Assembly (NCBI RefSeq): GCF_004363235.1
Contig: NZ_SNYW01000008.1
Span: forward strand, 434,001 to 498,000
DNA length: 64,000 nucleotides
From: Dongia mobilis
Lineage (GTDB): Bacteria; Pseudomonadota; Alphaproteobacteria; Dongiales; Dongiaceae
Reading direction: 5' to 3'
A model generated the notes under the pieces. That model saw nothing but the letters and a program-made list of their open reading frames with translations. It was not told the DNA's origin and did not search any database. A program made the position numbers and the translations under genes. Position 1 is the first letter of the stretch. The number at the start of each line of letters is the position of its first letter. Of this stretch, positions 59,021-64,000 are shown one piece after another.

Positions 59021-59704
59021 ATGTTCCTGTTCGAGCCGCGCTATCGACCCTTGCCGCCACCGCTGATGGGCAAGAGGGTGCGCCTGCGCCCGCCACTGCC
59101 GGGGGATTTCGCCGGCTGGTCCGATCTGCGGCGGCAGAGCCGCGCCTTCCTCGAACCCTGGGAACCGACATGGGGCGAGGAGGCCCTCTCGCGCGCGGTC
59201 TATCGCGCCCGCCAGCGCCGCATGGTGCGCGAATGGAATGCCGATCTCGGCTATGCCTTCCATCTCCTCGCCACGGAGCGGAGCGACGTCGGTGCCCGGC
59301 CTGGGCTCGTGCTGGGCGGCATCAACCTCAATCAGGTGCGGCGGCTCTCGGCGCAATCGGCCAGCCTCGGCTACTGGATGGGCGCCCCCTATGCCGGTCT
59401 CGGGCTGATGCGCGAGGCGCTGGAACTGCTGCTGCCCTATGCCTTCGCCGGTGCCGGCGCGGGCGAGGTTTGCGACCCGGCCATCGGCCTCGGCCTGCAT
59501 CGCATCGACGCCGCCTGCATTCCGGAGAACCAGCGCAGCCGGCGCCTGCTGACCGGTCTGGGCTTTCGCGAAATCGGCCTCGCGCCCCGCTATCTGAAGA
59601 TCAACGGCGACTGGCGCGACCATGTTTGCCATCAGATGCTGGCGGACGATTTCGCGGCGCGTCGCGGCGGCGCATCCTTCCGGCAGTATCTTGCCGACGC
59701 CTAG
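59021..59704 (+). CDS. GNAT N-acetyltransferase, RimJ/RimL type
   Basis: The 227-residue protein has the RimJ-like GNAT pattern: GKRVRLRPPLPGDFAGWSDLR, SASLGYWMGAPYAGLGLMREAL (acetyl-CoA loop), and GLHRIDAACIPENQRSRRLLTGLGF. RimJ acetylates ribosomal protein S5; that substrate is only likely. ATG 59021 is chosen; an earlier in-frame start at 58967 overlaps the M16 gene. It ends three bases from the convergent algH gene. Confidence 0.85.
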   Translation: MFLFEPRYRPLPPPLMGKRVRLRPPLPGDFAGWSDLRRQSRAFLEPWEPTWGEEALSRAVYRARQRRMVREWNADLGYAFHLLATERSDVGARPGLVLGGINLNQVRRLSAQSASLGYWMGAPYAGLGLMREALELLLPYAFAGAGAGEVCDPAIGLGLHRIDAACIPENQRSRRLLTGLGFREIGLAPRYLKINGDWRDHVCHQMLADDFAARRGGASFRQYLADA

Positions 59705-59707
59705 GCG

Positions 59708-60292
59708 TCAGGCATGGCCGATTTCGCCGGAGAGGGTGGTGAGGTTGACGCCGAGCTTGCCGATCGAGCGTTCCCATTTGTTGTCGAGATTGTCGTCGAA
59801 GACGATCTCCTCGTCGGCCGGCACGTTGAGCCAGGCATTGGCCTGCATCTCGGCATCCAGCTGCCCGGGTCCCCAGCCGGCATAGCCGAGCGCCAGCAGG
59901 GCGCGCCGCGGCCCGTGGCCCTCGGCGATGTCCTTGAGGATGTCGAGGGTGGCGGTAAGGCCGATTTCGCCGCCTACCTGCAGGGTCGCGTCATCGACGT
60001 AGTCGGTCGAATGCAGCACGAAGCCGCGTCCGGTTTCGACCGGGCCGCCGGAGCGGATGCGGATATGCTCGGATTCGTTGCCGCCGTCGATGCCGAGCTG
60101 CGACAGCAGATCCGGGAAGGTGAGGGCGCCCACCAGGCGGTTGACGATGAGACCCATGGCCCCGTCATCGGTGTGGGCGCACAGATAGATGACCGTGCGG
60201 GTGAAGCGGGCATCGCGCATCTGCGGCATGGCGACCAGCAATTGCCCGGTCATGAAGCCCTGGTGCAACAGCCCTCGTTTCATGGTTACCAT
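59708..60292 (-). CDS. algH: YqgE/AlgH family protein
   Basis: The 194-residue protein has the family's LLVAMPQMRDARFTRTVIYLCAHTDDGAMGLIVNR start, RSGGPVETGRGFVLHS, and LALGYAGWGPGQLDAEM. The family is widespread and structurally known but its function is unsettled; it was named for an effect on alginate in Pseudomonas. ATG 60292 has AGGA upstream, with ATG 60283 as alternative. It is divergent from the DsbD-like gene across 110 bases. Confidence 0.93.
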   Translation of the reverse strand: MVTMKRGLLHQGFMTGQLLVAMPQMRDARFTRTVIYLCAHTDDGAMGLIVNRLVGALTFPDLLSQLGIDGGNESEHIRIRSGGPVETGRGFVLHSTDYVDDATLQVGGEIGLTATLDILKDIAEGHGPRRALLALGYAGWGPGQLDAEMQANAWLNVPADEEIVFDDNLDNKWERSIGKLGVNLTTLSGEIGHA

Positions 60293-60377
60293 CCGATTCC
60301 TGATACATCCTGCGGGCGGCGATTTGACGCAGGCCGGCCGGAACGAAGTCTTCGCAGCCGACCCCGTGTAACAAGGG

Positions 60378-60383
60378 TATAAT
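60378..60383 (+). promoter_or_regulatory. Perfect -10 box before the DsbD-like gene
   Basis: TATAAT at 60378-60383 is 20 bases before the ATG, so any leader is very short. No good -35 is found at normal spacing; TTGACG at 60324-60329 is too far to pair with it. Confidence 0.4.
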
Positions 60384-60402
60384 CCGTCCCGAAAGTTGGC
60401 AA

Positions 60403-62361
60403 ATGGTGAATCGACTGGCGCATATCACAAGAGCGGTACTGGCCCTGACTGTGCTTGGATCGGGCTTGGCCGCCGCCGCCGGGACCGCCCCGGCGGCTGA
60501 CAGCGCGCGCACCGACCATACCGGCGTCCGCCTCGTTTCGGCCGTGACCGCGGCCGGTGCCGAGCCGACACTGCCCTTCGGTATCGAGATTGTACTGGCG
60601 CCCGGCTGGAAGACGTATTGGCGCAGCCCCGGCGATGCCGGTTTTCCTCCGGAGGTCGAGATCGCCGGGTCGCAGAATGTGGCGGCAGCCGAGCTCGCTT
60701 TCCCGGTGCCGCACCGGTTCGAGCTTTTCGGCCTGCAGACCTTCGGCTATGGCGAGCGGGTGCTGTTTCCCCTGCGGGTGACCCCGGAGCGGCCGGGCGA
60801 GGCGGTCAGTCTCAGGGCACATCTGCGCTATCTCGTCTGCGAGCAGATCTGCATTCCCTACGAGCACGATCTGGCCTTCGACCTGCCGGCGGGTGCCGCC
60901 GGGCTCAGTGCCGACGCGCCCCTCATCAGTGCTGCCGAGGCGCTGGTGCCGGATGACGGCGCGCGCGCGCGCTGGCGCGTGACCGGCATTTCGGTTGCAG
61001 GCGATCAGCTGCAGGTCAGCGCGGAAAGTGCCGGGGTTCCGTTCCGGACGCCGGATCTGCTGGTCGAGGGCCCATCCGGTCTCATCTTCGGCAAGCCGGC
61101 GGTCGATCCGGCATTGGACGGGCGCAGCGTCCATTTCTCCCTGCCGGTCGAGCGTTTCGGCAACGCGCCGGAGGTGGCGACGAGCAACCTCACTTTGACC
61201 CTGGTCGAGGGCGATCACGGCCTGGAGCGGGCTGTGCGCGTCGCCGATTTCGCCGCGGCCGCGACGCCGGTGCGAACCGGCGGCGCCGGCATGTGGCTGG
61301 TGCTGGCGATCGCCTGGCTGGGCGGACTTGTCCTCAACGTGATGCCTTGCGTGCTGCCGGTGCTGGTGCTGAAACTGACCGGCGTCCTCGAAAAGGCGGG
61401 CGCGGCGCGGCGCGATCTGCGCGCCAGCTTTGTCGCCAGTGCCGCCGGCATTGTCAGCGCCTTCCTGCTGCTCGCCATGGCCCTCATCGGCCTCAAGCTC
61501 GCGGGGCTCGGCATTGGCTGGGGCATCCAGTTCCAGCAGCCGGTGTTCCTGGCCGTGCTGGCGGTCATCTGTCTCGCCTTCGCCGCCAATGTCTGGGGCT
61601 GGTTCCAGGTGCCGGTACCGGCCTTCGCGGGCGGCATCGCGGCGGCAGCCGACAGTGCGGAATTCCGCCGGCCGCGCCGTGCCGCCTTTCTGCAGGGCGT
61701 ACTGGCGACGGTGCTGGCAACACCCTGCTCGGCGCCCTTCGTCGGCACCGCTGTGGGCTTCGCCCTGGCGGCGGGACCTGTCGAGATCCTCGCCATCTTC
61801 CTGGCGCTTGGTCTTGGCCTTGCCACGCCCTATCTCGCCATCGCCGGCTTTCCGGCCCTGGTCGGCTGGCTACCGCGCCCCGGGCGCTGGATGCGCTGGC
61901 TGAAGCATGTACTGGCCCTGTCTCTGCTGGGAACGGCGCTGTGGCTCGGCAGCGTGCTGGTCCAGCAACTGGGCTGGTGGCAGCGCGGCCAGAGCGATGA
62001 CAGCATCGCCTGGACCAGGTTCGACGAGCAGGCGATTGCGGCGGAGGTGGCGAGGGGTCGGGTCGTCTTCGTCGATGTGACGGCGGAATGGTGCATCACC
62101 TGCCGCGCCAACAAGGAGTTCGTCCTGCTGCGCGATCCCGTGCGCTCCGCCCTCGGTGCCGCGGACGTGACGCCGATGCTGGCCGACTGGACCAATCCCG
62201 ACCCCGTCATCAGCGCCTATCTTGCCGGTTTCGGCCGTTATGGCATTCCGATGAACGTGGTCTATGGCCCCGGCGCGCCCCGCGGCATCGCCCTCCCCGA
62301 ATTGCTCAGCAGCGACGCCGTGCTGGCGGCGCTGGATGCGGCGCGGCGCAGCACGGAATAA
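60403..62361 (+). CDS. DsbD/ScsB-like thiol-disulfide transmembrane reductase
   Basis: The 652-residue protein moves reducing power from cytoplasmic thioredoxin to the periplasm. It has a signal peptide, a periplasmic N-terminal domain with C146-X3-C150 (VCEQIC), and a membrane domain with C316 (NVMPCVLP) and C442 (ATPCSAPF). A C-terminal thioredoxin domain has C564-X2-C567 (EWCITCRANK). The large N-terminal domain points to the ScsB branch rather than classic DsbD. Clients may be disulfide isomerases or cytochrome c maturation factors. Confidence 0.93.
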   Translation: MVNRLAHITRAVLALTVLGSGLAAAAGTAPAADSARTDHTGVRLVSAVTAAGAEPTLPFGIEIVLAPGWKTYWRSPGDAGFPPEVEIAGSQNVAAAELAFPVPHRFELFGLQTFGYGERVLFPLRVTPERPGEAVSLRAHLRYLVCEQICIPYEHDLAFDLPAGAAGLSADAPLISAAEALVPDDGARARWRVTGISVAGDQLQVSAESAGVPFRTPDLLVEGPSGLIFGKPAVDPALDGRSVHFSLPVERFGNAPEVATSNLTLTLVEGDHGLERAVRVADFAAAATPVRTGGAGMWLVLAIAWLGGLVLNVMPCVLPVLVLKLTGVLEKAGAARRDLRASFVASAAGIVSAFLLLAMALIGLKLAGLGIGWGIQFQQPVFLAVLAVICLAFAANVWGWFQVPVPAFAGGIAAAADSAEFRRPRRAAFLQGVLATVLATPCSAPFVGTAVGFALAAGPVEILAIFLALGLGLATPYLAIAGFPALVGWLPRPGRWMRWLKHVLALSLLGTALWLGSVLVQQLGWWQRGQSDDSIAWTRFDEQAIAAEVARGRVVFVDVTAEWCITCRANKEFVLLRDPVRSALGAADVTPMLADWTNPDPVISAYLAGFGRYGIPMNVVYGPGAPRGIALPELLSSDAVLAALDAARRSTE

Positions 62362-62504
62362 CCGCACGGCCGGCATGGGCACGGCGGCACCTCGATACTT
62401 GGCAAGGGGCGCCGGCGGGCCGTATATCTAGGCCTCACACCCCCACCGGAAGCAGAACGCCCGCCGCCCGCGATTTTGCGGCGGGTACCAGGAAAGGAAG
62501 CGCG

Positions 62505-62987
62505 ATGACCATCAAGGTTGGCGACAAGATCCCCAGTGTTTCGCTGAAGACCATGGACAAGGACGGCATGCAGACGATCAGCACCGACGACCTCTTCAAG
62601 GGGAAGAAGGTGGTGCTGTTCGCATTGCCAGGCGCCTTCACGCCGACCTGCTCGGCCAAGCATCTGCCGGGCTTCGTGCAGAACGCGGCGGCGCTCAAGG
62701 GCAAGGGAATCGACACCATCGCCTGCCTCTCGGTCAACGATGCCTTCGTCATGGATGCCTGGGGCAAGGCGCAGAATGTCGGCGATACCGTGTTGATGCT
62801 GGCCGACGGCAATGCCGATTTCTCGAAGGCGGTCGGCCTCACCATGGACGGTACCGGCTATGGCATGGGTACCCGCGCCTGCCGCTACGCCATGGTGGTC
62901 GACAACGGCGTCGTGAAGACCCTCAATGTCGAAGCGCCGGGCGCCTTCGAGGTATCGAGCGCCGAAGCCGTGCTGAAGGCACTCTGA
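62505..62987 (+). CDS. Peroxiredoxin (Prx5/AhpE-like, atypical)
   Basis: The 160-residue thiol peroxidase has the peroxidatic C49 in LPGAFTPTCSAKHLPGF, with SVNDAFVMDAWGKAQ and GMGTRACRYAMVVD, the Prx5 pattern. Two further cysteines could resolve the sulfenate. There is no signal peptide, so it is cytoplasmic and not a direct client of the neighbouring reductase's periplasmic side. AGGAAAGGAAG precedes ATG 62505. A terminator follows. Confidence 0.94.
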   Translation: MTIKVGDKIPSVSLKTMDKDGMQTISTDDLFKGKKVVLFALPGAFTPTCSAKHLPGFVQNAAALKGKGIDTIACLSVNDAFVMDAWGKAQNVGDTVLMLADGNADFSKAVGLTMDGTGYGMGTRACRYAMVVDNGVVKTLNVEAPGAFEVSSAEAVLKAL

Positions 62988-63008
62988 CCCGAGTCATGTG
63001 AGAGATTG

Positions 63009-63034
63009 CGGGCGGCGGAGCGTACCGCCGCCCG
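63009..63034 (+). terminator. Rho-independent terminator after the peroxiredoxin gene
   Basis: CGGGCGGCGG (63009-63018) pairs with CCGCCGCCCG (63025-63034) around AGCGTA and is followed by TTCCGTTTT. Confidence 0.75.
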
Positions 63035-63061
63035 TTCCGTTTTGGGGAATCGATCGCCATC

Positions 63062-64000
63062 GTGAGCGCGGACGGTACACAGCCGGGGACGAGCCTGGCC
63101 CTCGACATCCTGCGCCGGATCTACGGCCATGCCGCCTTTCGCGGACCCCAGGCGGCGATCATCGATCATGTCGTGGGTGGCGGCGATGCCCTGGTCCTGA
63201 TGCCGACCGGCGGCGGCAAATCGGTCTGCTACCAGATTCCTGCGCTGCTGCGCGATGGCGTGGGCGTCGTGGTCTCGCCGCTGATCGCCCTCATGCAGGA
63301 CCAGGTGGCCGCCCTCCAGCAGATGGGCATCGCCGCCGCCTGCCTCAACTCCGCCCTCAGCCTCGACGAGATGCGCGTGATCGAGGGGCAGATGAAGCGG
63401 GGCGAACTGAAGCTGCTCTATGTCGCCCCCGAGCGCCTGCTGACGCCCTTCTTCCTCAATCTGCTGCGGCAGGTGAAGGTGGCGCTCTTCGCCATCGACG
63501 AGGCGCATTGCGTCTCGCAATGGGGTCACGATTTCCGGCCCGAATACATCCAGCTTTCAGCGCTCCACGAGCAATTTCCCGCGGTGCCGCGCATGGCGCT
63601 CACCGCCACGGCGGACCAGGAGACGCGGGCCGAGATCCGCGAGCGTCTCGCCCTCCAGGAGGCGGCGGTCTATCTCACTTCCTTCGACCGGCCCAATATC
63701 CGCTATCGCGTTACCGAGCGCGGCGACGCAAGAAGGCAATTGTTGGAGCTGATCCAGGGAACCTGGCGGGGCGAGGCCGGCATCGTTTATTGCCAGTCGC
63801 GCAAGAAGGTCGAGGAGGTGGCGGCCTGGCTCGGCGGGCGCGGCGTCGCGGCACTGCCCTATCATGCCGGCATGGAGCAGAAGGTGCGGGCCGCCAACCA
63901 GCACCGCTTCATCACCGAGGACGGCATCGTCATGGTAGCTACCATCGCCTTCGGCATGGGAATCGACAAGCCGGATGTGCGTTTCGTGGCACATCTCGAT
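63062..64000 (+). CDS. recQ: ATP-dependent DNA helicase RecQ (3' end missing)
   Basis: The open frame from GTG 63062 runs off the window; 313 codons are visible. Helicase motifs are in order: FRGPQAAIIDHV (motif 0), MPTGGGKSVCYQIPAL (Walker A), VVSPLIALMQDQV, FAIDEAHCVSQWGHDFRPEY (motif II DEAH), ALTATAD (motif III), FDRPNIRYRV and VYCQSRKKVEEVA. The last visible part is IAFGMGIDKPDVRFV (motif V). RecQ unwinds DNA in repair and fork rescue. The zinc and HRDC domains would lie beyond the edge. The start is uncertain. Confidence 0.95.
   Translation, partial: MSADGTQPGTSLALDILRRIYGHAAFRGPQAAIIDHVVGGGDALVLMPTGGGKSVCYQIPALLRDGVGVVVSPLIALMQDQVAALQQMGIAAACLNSALSLDEMRVIEGQMKRGELKLLYVAPERLLTPFFLNLLRQVKVALFAIDEAHCVSQWGHDFRPEYIQLSALHEQFPAVPRMALTATADQETRAEIRERLALQEAAVYLTSFDRPNIRYRVTERGDARRQLLELIQGTWRGEAGIVYCQSRKKVEEVAAWLGGRGVAALPYHAGMEQKVRAANQHRFITEDGIVMVATIAFGMGIDKPDVRFVAHLD

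Overview
The window is GC-rich, densely coded chromosomal DNA from an alphaproteobacterium. The evidence is the infB-rbfA-truB-rpsO-pnp block, an ilvE gene divergent from a petP/petR-like pair, a ctaC-ctaD-ctaB-coxF-ctaG-ctaE-surf1 oxidase operon, and a gcvT-gcvH-gcvPA-gcvPB operon behind a tandem glycine riboswitch. The overall feel is Rhodospirillales-like, but no rRNA is present and I cannot place it further. I see no CRISPR array, phage, insertion sequence, tRNA or rRNA. About 61 protein genes are described. infB is cut by the left edge and recQ by the right edge.

Layout. 1-6600: translation and RNA decay (infB, rbfA, truB, rpsO, pnp), with a paired palindromic repeat between infB and rbfA. 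6600-12700: a glycerophosphodiesterase, a nitronate monooxygenase-like flavoprotein, a B3/B4-domain protein, a DMT exporter, two helical-repeat hypotheticals and a probable gene remnant. 12650-16880: a queuosine cluster, with yhhQ divergent from queA-tgt-queG. 17000-27700: cyclopropane fatty acid synthase, an orphan GAF histidine kinase, an OmpR/EnvZ-type pair divergent from the envelope protease degP, then ilvE divergent from petP-petR-kinase. 27700-34640: a coupled pair of flavin-barrel proteins, csaA, and an unusual catabolic-looking cluster. 34670-39480: glycine cleavage. 39580-45500: a lipoprotein, a double CDGSH protein, ispH, thrB-rnhA-cysteine hydrolase, then hrcA and grpE. 46060-52480: aa3-type cytochrome oxidase and its assembly factors. 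52480-64000: M32 peptidase, a membrane PAS kinase, thrC-M16 peptidase-acetyltransferase, algH, a DsbD/ScsB-like reductase, a peroxiredoxin and recQ.

The part most worth following is 30072-34635. An AraC-family regulator faces an operon of a three-histidine cupin (resembling acetylacetone-cleaving dioxygenase), both halves of a thiamine-diphosphate E1 dehydrogenase, a 76-residue free-standing lipoyl domain, and a lipoate-ligase-like protein. No E2 acyltransferase or E3 is present locally. The ligase lies in the same frame as the lipoyl gene, separated by one TGA. The proposed function, oxidative C-C cleavage of a diketone feeding a lipoyl-linked dehydrogenase, is inference. Other regulatory finds are a tandem glycine riboswitch, a phased GTAACA repeat between degP and its neighbouring two-component system, and several gene ends carrying short tandem repeats.
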